A DNA stretch of 12,357 nt from an uncultured Clostridia bacterium (lineage in GTDB: Bacteria; Bacillota; Clostridia; Oscillospirales; CAG-272), in assembly GCA_937895775.1 (NCBI GenBank), contig CALBLD010000143.1:1-12357 (forward strand), in the 5' to 3' direction. The notes beneath the pieces were generated by a model, which saw nothing but the letters and a program-made list of their open reading frames with translations, ran no database searches and had not been told where the DNA came from. Both the position numbers and the translations under genes were made by a program. Positions 1-6,749 of this stretch are shown here, one piece after another (position 1 is the first letter of the stretch; each line of letters opens with the position of its first letter).

Positions 1-81
1 GGCAGTCATGACGATCTGCTCGCAAACAACGAAGAATACCGCGAGATTTATGAATCACAGACCGGAAAGACAGCCGTCTGA
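1..81 (+). CDS. ABC exporter subunit, C-terminal end only (partial)
   Basis: Reading frame 1 is open from the first base to a TGA at 79-81 and encodes 26 residues beginning GSHDDLLANNEEYREIYESQ. This is the usual tail of an ABC exporter nucleotide-binding domain: the G-x-H-D/E-x-L-L segment after the H-loop, then a Y-R-x-I-Y-E helix. The start and all catalytic motifs lie outside the window. The next gene begins 45 nt downstream on the same strand and is a full ABC half-transporter of the canonical type, so this gene is probably its heterodimer partner. That is inference, because the Walker B and H-loop residues that would show a degenerate site cannot be seen. Confidence 0.85.
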   Translation, partial: GSHDDLLANNEEYREIYESQTGKTAV

Positions 82-126
82 CAAAAATCTGATGAAAGGT
101 AAGCAATATCGCTTTTATAAATAAAA

Positions 127-2103
127 ATGGCAAGAAATCTTAAATCACTGCAAAAGCAATATTCGGGTTCCGAATCTGTCGGCGGTCCGGGCAGAGGTCC
201 GGGCGGCCCCGGCGGTCCGCGCGGCGGCATGAGAGGAATGCGCGGCGGCGGAAAGCCGAAAAACACCGCCAAGACTGTCGGAAGGCTTCTGTCATACATC
301 GGCGGCTACAAATATCTGTTTATAGTTGTACTCCTGTGCATGCTGATTTCGACGGTAACCTCACTGATCGGCTCGTACATGCTCGCGCCGATAATCGACA
401 AGCTCACACTGGCTGTCAAACCGGACGCCAACATAGAAATGAGCGTTCTCGAAAAGGCAGCCGACAACGTCATTTCGTCGGCAACCGGAACCGTAATTTC
501 GGTTATCGGAAGAAACAGACTTTCCGAAATAATGGTCTACATCACGACCGCACTTATAATTTTGCTTCTCGTATATGCCGTCGGCATTGTCACCTCATAT
601 TTACAGGGCAGACTCATGCTCAGAATATCACAGAATGCAATCGAAAAAATACGTAACGATCTGTTCAACAAGATGCAGTCGCTTCCGCTCCGCTTTTTCG
701 ACACACATCCTACCGGAGAGGTGATGTCGCGCTTTACGAACGACGTTGACAACATAGACGTCATGCTCAACAACTCGCTCACCTCGCTTATTTCGGGAAG
801 TGTCACACTCATCGGCACGTTCGTTTTCATGGTGACCACAAACTGGATACTTACGCTTATAACAGTGGTATTCATTCCGATCTTTGCCTTCGGCGGCGGA
901 GCGATCGCAAAAGCTTCGGCAAAATATTACGGCGGTCAGCAGGCGGCTCTCGGTGCGGTCAACGGATATATTGAAGAATCGGTATCCGGGCAGAAGGTCA
1001 TAAAGGTCTTCAATCACGAGGACATCTGTATCGAAGAGTTCGACACACTCAACGACGATCTGCGCGACAAGCAGTTCAAAGCGCAGTTTTACGGCGGTAT
1101 CATGGGACCGGTCATGGGCAACACATCGCAGATCAGTTATGCGGTAACAGTGGGAATCGGCGGTGTTATGATGTGTACAACGGGTTTCACTGCCGGTGCG
1201 CTGACGGTATTTGCCGGCTATTCAAAGCAGTTTTCGATGCCTATAAACATGATTTCACAGCAGATGTCCAATCTCTTTTCGGCACTTGCCGGAGCCGAGC
1301 GGGTATTTGCGGTCATGGACACCGATCCCGAACCTGCGGACATTGAAGGAGCGGCTGCTCCCGCCGTAATCCACGGCGATGTTACCTTCGACAATGTCAC
1401 ATTCGGATACAATCCCGACAAGGTAATCCTCAAAAACATTTCGCTGTATGCTCATCCCGGTCAGAAGATCGCATTTGTCGGCTCGACCGGAGCAGGCAAA
1501 ACCACGATCACGAACCTTATCAACCGTTTCTATGATGTCGACAGCGGCAGCATAACCATTGACGGCATCGATGTCCGGAACTACAAGCGGGACTTTCTCC
1601 GTGAAAACATCGCAATGGTTCTCCAGGACACGCATCTTTTTACCGGTACGGTTATGGAAAACATCAGATACGGCAGACTTGACGCCACCGACGAAGAGGT
1701 TATAGCCGCCGCAAAGACAGCCTCCGCACACTCATTTATAATGAGACTTTCCGACGGCTACAACACCATGCTTGAAGGCGACGGTTCGAATCTGTCTCAG
1801 GGACAGAGACAGCTTCTTAACATTGCACGTGCCGCGCTCTCAAAGGCTCCGATACTCGTGCTTGACGAAGCGACTTCATCGGTCGATACGCGTACCGAAC
1901 GTCACATAGAGCACGGAATGGACAGACTCATGAAGGATCGCACAACATTTGTAATCGCTCACAGACTTTCGACGGTCCGCAACTCGGACGCAATCATGGT
2001 TCTCGAAGTGGGAGAGATAATCGAACGCGGAAATCACGACAGCCTTCTTGCCCTTAAAGGCAGATATTACGAGCTTTACACCGGAAAAAGAGAACTCGAC
2101 TGA
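127..2103 (+). CDS. Heterodimeric-type ABC exporter subunit (fused TMD-NBD, 658 aa)
   Basis: This is a half-transporter of the multidrug/lipid/peptide exporter class, with an N-terminal six-helix membrane domain (about residues 55-390) and a C-terminal ATPase domain (about 415-650). Visible motifs are Walker A GSTGAGKT (452-459), Q-loop Gln500, signature LSQGQ (556-560), Walker B with Asp580 and catalytic Glu581, D-loop SSVD (584-587) and switch His612. The catalytic residues are intact but the signature deviates from LSGGQ, as in the TM288-like half of heterodimeric exporters. Two additions stand out: a Gly/Pro/Arg-rich cytoplasmic N-terminus (about residues 19-45) and a long segment between the first two membrane helices (about 92-135), predicted extracellular. 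The start is the first ATG after an in-frame TAA at 118-120. No good Shine-Dalgarno sits close to it; an AAAGGT at 95-100 is too far upstream. It is probably cotranscribed with the truncated gene before it. The substrate cannot be told from sequence. Confidence 0.93.
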   Translation: MARNLKSLQKQYSGSESVGGPGRGPGGPGGPRGGMRGMRGGGKPKNTAKTVGRLLSYIGGYKYLFIVVLLCMLISTVTSLIGSYMLAPIIDKLTLAVKPDANIEMSVLEKAADNVISSATGTVISVIGRNRLSEIMVYITTALIILLLVYAVGIVTSYLQGRLMLRISQNAIEKIRNDLFNKMQSLPLRFFDTHPTGEVMSRFTNDVDNIDVMLNNSLTSLISGSVTLIGTFVFMVTTNWILTLITVVFIPIFAFGGGAIAKASAKYYGGQQAALGAVNGYIEESVSGQKVIKVFNHEDICIEEFDTLNDDLRDKQFKAQFYGGIMGPVMGNTSQISYAVTVGIGGVMMCTTGFTAGALTVFAGYSKQFSMPINMISQQMSNLFSALAGAERVFAVMDTDPEPADIEGAAAPAVIHGDVTFDNVTFGYNPDKVILKNISLYAHPGQKIAFVGSTGAGKTTITNLINRFYDVDSGSITIDGIDVRNYKRDFLRENIAMVLQDTHLFTGTVMENIRYGRLDATDEEVIAAAKTASAHSFIMRLSDGYNTMLEGDGSNLSQGQRQLLNIARAALSKAPILVLDEATSSVDTRTERHIEHGMDRLMKDRTTFVIAHRLSTVRNSDAIMVLEVGEIIERGNHDSLLALKGRYYELYTGKRELD

Positions 2104-2106
2104 CGC

Positions 2107-2140
2107 AAAAGTGCAGGCGCAAATGCGCCTGCACTTTTTA
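2107..2140. terminator. Bidirectional intrinsic terminator between the ABC exporter gene and thiT
   Basis: A 14-bp perfect stem (2107-2120 with 2125-2138) encloses an AAAT loop. The GC-rich core GTGCAGGCGC is flanked by A's on the left and T's on the right. It begins 3 nt after the ABC stop codon and lies 15 nt from the thiT stop on the opposite strand. The A/T flanks give a U-run in either direction, so it probably ends both convergent transcripts. Confidence 0.9.
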
Positions 2141-2155
2141 TGACCGATCAATATT

Positions 2156-2737
2156 TCATTTTCTCTTCTTCATCGGGCGAAGAGTCGCGGGATCAACAGC
2201 CAGACATATAAGTGTCACAAGTACCGCTGTAAGTATCGCATTCGGAATCATATAGGATCCGTTATAGGTAAGAGAGTACAGCCAAGCCGGCATTCCCTCC
2301 GGTGCATAGGCATCCCAGAGAATCCACCCCGAAAGGAAGCTGCTGAGATATCTTATCATCGAAACGACAAAAGCTCCGACGGCATATCCCGCAATCCTGT
2401 GTTTTTTAAACGGTTTTGCAAAAATATCCGCAATTCCTATGACCGCAAATGCAATCAGATAATCCAGCAGAGCGCACAGAACAAATGAGACAAAAGTTCC
2501 TGCCGGAGGAGCAGACCATCCGGTTATGATCTGAACTGCGGCATTTACGGTTCCTGCAAGAAGTCCCCATTTCCAGCCGTGGCGGTAAGAATAATAGACT
2601 ATCGGAACCATCGATACCGTAATTGAGCCGCCCTGCGGCCACTCGGGGAAAGGGATAAGGTCAAGAACGATCGCCAGTGCAACCATTACCGCACCCTCGA
2701 CAAGCGAAACGATCCACCTGTATTTTTCGGTTTTCAT
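2156..2737 (-). CDS. thiT: ThiT, thiamine-binding S component of an ECF transporter
   Basis: This 193-aa membrane protein is recognised as ThiT, the substrate-binding subunit that captures thiamine and works with the shared EcfA-EcfA'-EcfT energising module, which must be encoded elsewhere. Family signatures are an N-terminal helix with an ALA-x-VL pattern (residues 20-25), PQGGSIT (34-40), LLDYLIAFAVIG (90-101), and the C-terminal segment R129 to Y162 ending SLTYNGSYM. Length and about six hydrophobic segments suit the family. The start ATG (2735-2737) is set by a good ribosome site, GGAGGG, 5-10 nt upstream; a longer frame reaching 2791 would begin inside the terminator hairpin and is rejected. 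The TPP riboswitch upstream independently supports the function. From memory of the family, a His often found in the R-x-x-x-H-x-x-S-G motif is Ser133 here. Confidence 0.93.
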   Translation of the reverse strand: MKTEKYRWIVSLVEGAVMVALAIVLDLIPFPEWPQGGSITVSMVPIVYYSYRHGWKWGLLAGTVNAAVQIITGWSAPPAGTFVSFVLCALLDYLIAFAVIGIADIFAKPFKKHRIAGYAVGAFVVSMIRYLSSFLSGWILWDAYAPEGMPAWLYSLTYNGSYMIPNAILTAVLVTLICLAVDPATLRPMKKRK

Positions 2738-2751
2738 AAAAACCCTCCGAA

Positions 2752-2786
2752 AATAAAAAAATTCCGTACCGGATAGCGTACGGAAT
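2752..2786 (-). terminator. Riboswitch-controlled intrinsic terminator in the thiT leader
   Basis: Read on the minus strand, ATTCCGTAC (2786-2778) and GTACGGAAT (2769-2761) form a perfect 9-bp stem with an 8-nt loop, followed directly by a T-run (2760-2752). It lies between the TPP aptamer and the thiT ribosome site, as expected for a transcription-attenuation expression platform. Its 5' arm can alternatively pair with the aptamer strand at 2849-2837, which gives a mutually exclusive antiterminator. Confidence 0.88.
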
Positions 2787-2820
2787 ACCAACTGTATACA
2801 TATATTTTATATATCGGTCA

Positions 2821-2906
2821 ATAATCTCCCTACGACGGCATTATCCGTATCAGGTTAAGGGTTTGAGTTACCTCATCTCAGCCAATTATCGGGCACCCCT
2901 GACTAT
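2821..2906 (-). promoter_or_regulatory. TPP (THI-box) riboswitch aptamer
   Basis: On the minus strand the sequence carries the TPP aptamer landmarks in order: AGGGGTGCC near the 5' end, GGCTGAGA (CTGAGA at 2881-2876), the ACCC segment, ACCTGAT (2855-2849), GGATAATGCC, and the closing CGTAGGGA (GTAGGGA at 2833-2827). The outer P1 helix can form between 2906-2901 and 2826-2821 (six pairs, one G-U). It sits downstream of a consensus promoter and upstream of thiT, so thiamine pyrophosphate should switch off expression of the thiamine uptake subunit. Confidence 0.97.
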
Positions 2907-2924
2907 ATTCGGTTCGGTTCTGTT

Positions 2925-2953
2925 ATTATATCATCCATGTCACAGTTTGTCAA
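2925..2953 (-). promoter_or_regulatory. Sigma-A promoter for thiT
   Basis: On the minus strand a perfect -35 TTGACA (2953-2948), a 17-bp spacer and a perfect -10 TATAAT (2930-2925) precede the TPP aptamer by about 20 nt. Both boxes and the spacing match the housekeeping consensus, so control is probably at termination rather than initiation. Confidence 0.93.
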
Positions 2954-3017
2954 TATTTTTTTCGAAATAAATTTAAAAATCAATGTTAATCTTTTTTATA
3001 AAAATCGAACTAATGTC

Positions 3018-3047
3018 TTGACAAACCTACACGAATTATTGTATAAT
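3018..3047 (+). promoter_or_regulatory. Sigma-A promoter for the leucine-rich-repeat lipoprotein
   Basis: TTGACA (3018-3023), an 18-bp spacer and TATAAT (3042-3047). The start codon is at 3082, giving a short leader of about 28 nt with an AGGAG ribosome site at 3065-3069. It is divergent from the thiT promoter, with 64 bp between the two -35 boxes. Confidence 0.9.
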
Positions 3048-3081
3048 AAGGCGATAATACTTTTAGGAGTGAACATAGAGA

Positions 3082-5361
3082 ATGAAAAAACTGCTCTTGG
3101 CATTGTTAATAATGTCGCTCAGCGCATCACTGATTGCCTGCGGTAATGACAAGAATCCCGATAAAACTACCAATTCGACAACGACATCGGTCACAACGTC
3201 CGTCGATACCGATGACACGGACAACACCGACACTCCGGAAGATGAAAAGTCACCCGAGCGTGATCTCTACGGGCTCGGAAAGTTCAAAGAATATGCGGAA
3301 GACGATTCCTTCAGATACATAGTCTACGAAAGCGGTGCGGCAACCGCCGGTTATAAAGGGGAGTCCGCAGAACTTACTCTTCCGACGGTTATAAGCGGCG
3401 GGAATGTCCCGGTTTCCGCAGTTGCGGCATACGCTTTCCGTGACACGACGATCACAAAGGTATCGATTCCCGAGGGCTACACAGCAATCGGCAACGGCGC
3501 GTTTTACGGATGCGGAAGCCTTGTTTCGGTGTCGCTTCCGTCAACTCTGAAGACTCTTTCGGACAACGCATTCAGATTCAACAAGTCGCTCACATCGGTC
3601 AGCATCCCCGATTCGGTATCCACACTCGGATCCGGCGTTTTCTATGGTTGCGAAGCGCTTAAATTCTGCAAACTGCCCGACGCGGTTGTCAGGATTCCCT
3701 CATTGTTCTTCTACGGTTGCTCTTCCCTTGTGTTCGAAATACCTTCAGGCGTCAAGGCGATCGGCAACTCTTCATTCTACTATTGCACATCGCTTACAAA
3801 CATTACAATTCCGTCCGGATGCATAACGATCGGCACCGAAGCCTTCTATTACTGCACCGGAGTTACAACGCTTTCTCTTCCGGAGAGCGTCAAATCGATA
3901 GGCGACTACGCATTCTATAAAAACTCCGGTCTTACCAATCTTTCTCTTCCGTCAAAGGTCGAAAGCATAGGCAGTTATGCGTTTTTCGGAATAGACAAGA
4001 TCGTTGAAATCAACATTCCGGACACTGTCAAAGCACTCGGCGCAGGTGCGTTCGGCAAATGTGCTTCGATCAGATCGATAAAAGTTCCGGATTCGATCAC
4101 AAGCATTCCCGCATTTATTTTCTACGGCTGCACCGATCTTTCGGACATACGTATCAGTGACAAAGTCTCGGCAATCGGCAACGGTGCTTTCTCGGGTACG
4201 GCGATAACATCATTTACTGTTCCCGAAGCGGTCGCCACGATCAGTGCATACACTTTCAGAAACTGCGACAAGCTTGCCGATTTCAGATTCGGCGCAAAGG
4301 TTACTGCGATTTCGACCAATGCATTTGAGAACTGCACATCGCTCAGAGAAATAAGCATTCCTTCGAGCGTCACAAGTATCGGAGACTATGCATACAGCGG
4401 CTGCACGTCGGTTAATTCCGTTACGCTTGCATCCGGTGTGACACGTCTTAACAGATACTGCTTCTACAACTGCCCCGGCGTCAGGTCCATAGTTGTTCCC
4501 GAAAGCGTTACCGACGTCGGCGCATACGCACTCGGTTACGTTGACGGCGAAACCAAGCCGGGCGATACCGATCCCACTCCGGTTGCGATTGACGGCTTCA
4601 GAATTACCGGATACCTCGGCGGCGGTATTTCATCGCTTGAGAAATACGCGAAGGATTACGAGATATCCGAATTTGTTATCGTCGGTAACATCGGCGAGAC
4701 TCCGTACGCACAGTTTGAATACCACCTCAGCGATCACGGTCTGATTATCGACAAATACATCGGAAACGACGAAACGGTAATTATTCCGAATTATATAAGA
4801 ATCGACGGATTCAAGGGAGTCAACAGAAGAATCGTTGAGATCGGCGAAAATGCATTTGCAGGAAACACGAAGATCGTTTCGGTAACGATCCCCGAAACAA
4901 CCGAGGTTATAGCAAAGAACGCATTCAACGGATGCACGAACCTCAATGAAGTCATCCTTGAAAAAACAATTCTCAAAGAAGTCGGAGAGGCTGCCTTCCT
5001 GAACACGAAGGTTTACAGTTTTGTTCTCCCGGATACGCTTGAAACAATCGGCGATTATGCATTCTGCTATCAGCTTGTGAACGGCACCTACTCGGTTCTT
5101 CCCGACTACGAAGAAGTAGAGAAGGTCATCACCAAGAAAAAGGTAGAGGTTACCGACGAAAGCGGCAACAAGGTATACGAGGAAGACGGAAAGACGGTTG
5201 TAACAACCGAGATTGAAGTCGAAACCGAAAAGAAGACTAAGATTACGACAAACATCAAGGCTCTGACCGGATCTGCTGCCGAAAAATATGCAAAAGCGGC
5301 AAAGATCGGGTTCACGGGTATCACACCCCCCGCAACAACGACCACAACAAAGAAAAAATAA
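3082..5361 (+). CDS. Surface lipoprotein with BspA-like leucine-rich repeats (759 aa)
   Basis: This is a predicted exported lipoprotein. A lysine-led hydrophobic signal (residues 1-19) ends in the lipobox L-I-A-C with the lipidation Cys at 20. A Thr/Asp-rich linker follows (about 27-55). A long array of roughly 22-24-residue LRR_5/BspA-type units runs from about 105 to 485, about 17 units on the pattern I-P-x-S-V-x-x-I-G-x-x-A-F-x-x-C-x-x-L. Residues 487-575 are a non-repeat interruption, and four further units lie at about 583-665. The end is a charged Glu/Lys segment (676-722), a GSAAEKYAK closing motif (730-738) and a Thr run with TTTTTKKK. Such repeats occur in surface proteins that bind host or polymer ligands; the ligand here is unknown. 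The gene has its own promoter and terminator, so it is probably monocistronic. The ATG follows AGGAG with a long 12-nt spacing but fits the signal peptide exactly. No LPxTG anchor is present, consistent with lipid anchoring. Confidence 0.92.
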   Translation: MKKLLLALLIMSLSASLIACGNDKNPDKTTNSTTTSVTTSVDTDDTDNTDTPEDEKSPERDLYGLGKFKEYAEDDSFRYIVYESGAATAGYKGESAELTLPTVISGGNVPVSAVAAYAFRDTTITKVSIPEGYTAIGNGAFYGCGSLVSVSLPSTLKTLSDNAFRFNKSLTSVSIPDSVSTLGSGVFYGCEALKFCKLPDAVVRIPSLFFYGCSSLVFEIPSGVKAIGNSSFYYCTSLTNITIPSGCITIGTEAFYYCTGVTTLSLPESVKSIGDYAFYKNSGLTNLSLPSKVESIGSYAFFGIDKIVEINIPDTVKALGAGAFGKCASIRSIKVPDSITSIPAFIFYGCTDLSDIRISDKVSAIGNGAFSGTAITSFTVPEAVATISAYTFRNCDKLADFRFGAKVTAISTNAFENCTSLREISIPSSVTSIGDYAYSGCTSVNSVTLASGVTRLNRYCFYNCPGVRSIVVPESVTDVGAYALGYVDGETKPGDTDPTPVAIDGFRITGYLGGGISSLEKYAKDYEISEFVIVGNIGETPYAQFEYHLSDHGLIIDKYIGNDETVIIPNYIRIDGFKGVNRRIVEIGENAFAGNTKIVSVTIPETTEVIAKNAFNGCTNLNEVILEKTILKEVGEAAFLNTKVYSFVLPDTLETIGDYAFCYQLVNGTYSVLPDYEEVEKVITKKKVEVTDESGNKVYEEDGKTVVTTEIEVETEKKTKITTNIKALTGSAAEKYAKAAKIGFTGITPPATTTTTKKK

Positions 5362-5399
5362 TTTTCGGCAGGTACGAACCGTATCGTGCTTTGGTATTT

Positions 5400-5430
5400 A
5401 AACCGCCTTTGCTTTTCAAAGGCGGTTTTA
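5400..5430 (+). terminator. Intrinsic terminator after the leucine-rich-repeat gene
   Basis: A 12-bp perfect stem (AAACCGCCTTTG 5400-5411 with CAAAGGCGGTTT 5417-5428) has a CTTTT loop and is followed by a short, interrupted T-rich stretch (TTTTACCTTATTATT). It lies 38 nt after the stop codon and before the rpsF promoter. Confidence 0.85.
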
Positions 5431-5464
5431 CCTTATTATTTGTCAAAAAAACATTCGAAAACCC

Positions 5465-5493
5465 TTGACAAAAGTCGGATAAAGTTGTATAAT
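5465..5493 (+). promoter_or_regulatory. Sigma-A promoter for the rpsF-ssb-rpsR operon
   Basis: Perfect TTGACA (5465-5470) and TATAAT (5488-5493) are separated by 17 bp. The start codon of rpsF is at 5578, leaving a leader of about 78 nt with two stem-loops. Confidence 0.93.
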
Positions 5494-5505
5494 ACACAAG
5501 TGAAT

Positions 5506-5568
5506 GTCCGCAAGCGGACTTCTCCTTACCGTAATAATTTGAAGTTACGGTCTAATGTCCATAGGGAG
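5506..5568 (+). promoter_or_regulatory. Structured rpsF leader, candidate S6:S18 autoregulatory RNA
   Basis: The leader can form a small hairpin (GTCCG 5506-5510 with CGGAC 5515-5519) and a second stem-loop (ACCGTAA 5528-5534 with TTACGGT 5545-5551, 10-nt loop). GGAC at 5516-5519 can also pair with GTCC at 5557-5560 to enclose the second hairpin, and CTCC at 5522-5525 is complementary to GGAG (5565-5568) in the ribosome site. Many bacteria have an rpsF leader bound by the S6:S18 complex, marked by a CCG element; a CCG occurs here at the base of the second stem. I cannot confirm a match to the known motif by eye, so the identity is tentative. Confidence 0.45.
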
Positions 5569-5577
5569 GTGTAAAAA

Positions 5578-5874
5578 ATGGAAAAAACTAATCAGGCGTA
5601 CGAAACATTGTTCGTTGTTGATCTCAGCAAGGGCGAAGACGCTGTCAAGGCTGTCGTTGAAAAGTTCACATCGCTCATCGGCAGTAACGGCGAGATAACC
5701 AATCTTTCCGAATGGGGAAAGCGCAGACTTGCATACCCCATCAACAAGATGACCGAAGGTTATTATGTTTTGATTGACTTCAATGCTCCGGCAGAATTTA
5801 CTTCCGAGCTCGAGAGAATCTTCAACATTACCGAAGGCATCATGCGTTCGATCGTTGTAGCGAAAGAGGCTTAA
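5578..5874 (+). CDS. rpsF: 30S ribosomal protein bS6
   Basis: The 98-aa product is bS6, which sits on the 30S platform paired with bS18. The sequence begins MEKTNQAYETLFVVDLSKGE and carries the hallmark G-K-R-x-L-A-Y-P-I-N-K segment, then EGYYVLIDF and a C-terminal N-I-T-E-G-I-M-R-S-I-V motif. Length is normal for the family and there is no acidic C-terminal extension. A strong ribosome site, AGGGAGGTG, precedes the ATG. It is the first gene of an rpsF-ssb-rpsR operon, which links ribosome assembly to replication/repair protein supply in Firmicutes. Confidence 0.98.
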   Translation: MEKTNQAYETLFVVDLSKGEDAVKAVVEKFTSLIGSNGEITNLSEWGKRRLAYPINKMTEGYYVLIDFNAPAEFTSELERIFNITEGIMRSIVVAKEA

Positions 5875-5897
5875 CGGGAAAAGGAAGGGAGAGTAAC

Positions 5898-6362
5898 ATG
5901 GCAAACTTTAATTTGAACAAGGTCATTTTAGGCGGTCGGCTTACTGCCGATCCGGAACTTCGCACTACTCAGAGCGGACTCCCCGTTACTACTTTCACCG
6001 TAGCAGTTTCAAGAAACTACAAATCGAACGACCAGCAAACGCAAAGCGACTTCATCAATGTTGTCGCATGGCGTTCGACTGCCGAATTTGTGTCAAAGTA
6101 TTTTCACAAAGGCAGTTCTATCTGTGTTATCGGTTCCATACAGACCCGCAAATGGCAGGACCAGAACGGTCAGAACAGGTACATCACAGAGGTTATCGCA
6201 GATGAGGTAAATTTTGTTGATTCAAAAAGCGACTCATCAGCACGTCAGGCTGCCGCTCCGGCATACACACCTGACAGTTACGGTGCGCCGTCTTATTCGA
6301 GCGGTTCGAATACTGCACCGAAGTTTGAAGAAATGTCAAACGAAGACGACTTACCCTTTTAA
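5898..6362 (+). CDS. ssb: Single-stranded DNA-binding protein SSB
   Basis: This 154-aa protein coats single-stranded DNA in replication, repair and recombination. The OB-fold spans residues 1-108 and shows N-K-V-I-L-G-G-R-L-T-x-D-P-E-L near the start, then D-F-I-N-V-V-A-W-R (51-59) and a GSIQTRKWQDQNG loop (79-91). A Ser/Ala/Pro/Tyr-rich disordered linker (109-143) leads to the acidic tip E-D-D-L-P-F (149-154), which docks partner proteins. The ATG follows an A/G-rich ribosome site (AAGGAAGGGAG), 23 nt after the rpsF stop. It is the middle gene of the operon. Confidence 0.98.
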   Translation: MANFNLNKVILGGRLTADPELRTTQSGLPVTTFTVAVSRNYKSNDQQTQSDFINVVAWRSTAEFVSKYFHKGSSICVIGSIQTRKWQDQNGQNRYITEVIADEVNFVDSKSDSSARQAAAPAYTPDSYGAPSYSSGSNTAPKFEEMSNEDDLPF

Positions 6363-6390
6363 AAACTACTAACAAGGAGGTTTTACAGTT

Positions 6391-6726
6391 ATGGAAAACG
6401 AGAAAGAAACAGTTCAAGTGACAGAGGAAGCAACTGTGGAGACCGCTCCCGTTGAGGCAGCTCCCGCGGCTCCTGCCGCTCCCGCAGCAAAAGCTCCCTT
6501 CCGTCAGAATATGAATCATAAAAGAAAGAAAGTTTGCCAGTTCTGCGTCGATAAGGTTGACGAAATCGACTTCAAAGAAACCGCAAAGCTGCGTAAATAT
6601 ATTTCCGAGAGAGCCAAGATTGTTCCGAGACGTGTTACCGGAACATGCGCAAAGCATCAGCGTCAGCTCGCCGTTGCAATAAAGAGGGCGCGTGTTGTTG
6701 CCCTTCTTCCCTACGTCAGCGACTGA
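6391..6726 (+). CDS. rpsR: 30S ribosomal protein bS18, zinc-binding (C+) type with N-terminal extension
   Basis: The conserved bS18 core lies at about residues 37-109, with the signatures D-F-K-E-T-A-K-L-R-K-Y-I, I-V-P-R-R-V-T-G-T and H-Q-R-Q-L-A-x-A-I-K-R-A-R. Cys49, Cys52, Cys86 and His89 form a plausible zinc site of the C+ type. At 111 aa it is longer than typical bS18 (about 75-80 aa), because of a 35-residue Glu/Val/Thr then Ala/Pro-rich N-terminus with PAAPAAPAA-like repeats. The ATG at 6391 is supported by AAGGAGG (6374-6380) 10 nt upstream, so the extension is probably translated. It is the last gene of the operon, followed by a terminator. Confidence 0.97.
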   Translation: MENEKETVQVTEEATVETAPVEAAPAAPAAPAAKAPFRQNMNHKRKKVCQFCVDKVDEIDFKETAKLRKYISERAKIVPRRVTGTCAKHQRQLAVAIKRARVVALLPYVSD

Positions 6727-6749
6727 TAAGATTTATCAAAAAACATATT

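Noticed and set aside
1255..1731. A 158-codon open frame on the minus strand
   Set aside because: It is opposite the ATPase domain of the 658-aa exporter, whose motifs are clear, and its own sequence shows no family.
2738..2791. An N-terminal extension of ThiT starting at a Met on the minus strand near 2791
   Set aside because: It would be encoded by the terminator hairpin and its T-run and has no ribosome site, while ATG 2735-2737 has GGAGGG in place and gives the normal ThiT length.
2937..3146. A 69-codon frame on the plus strand starting before the lipoprotein gene
   Set aside because: It runs through the thiT promoter region and the lipoprotein gene's promoter, lacks a ribosome site, and its translation resembles noncoding AT-rich sequence.
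3400..5080. Possible DNA tandem repeats or CRISPR-like array
   Set aside because: The periodicity is in the protein (leucine-rich units of 22-24 residues) and the DNA units are too diverged to be identical repeats. There are no spacers or Cas genes.
6193..6657. A 154-codon open frame on the minus strand
   Set aside because: It spans parts of ssb and rpsR and the gap between them in antisense; both sense genes are certain and no promoter faces this way.
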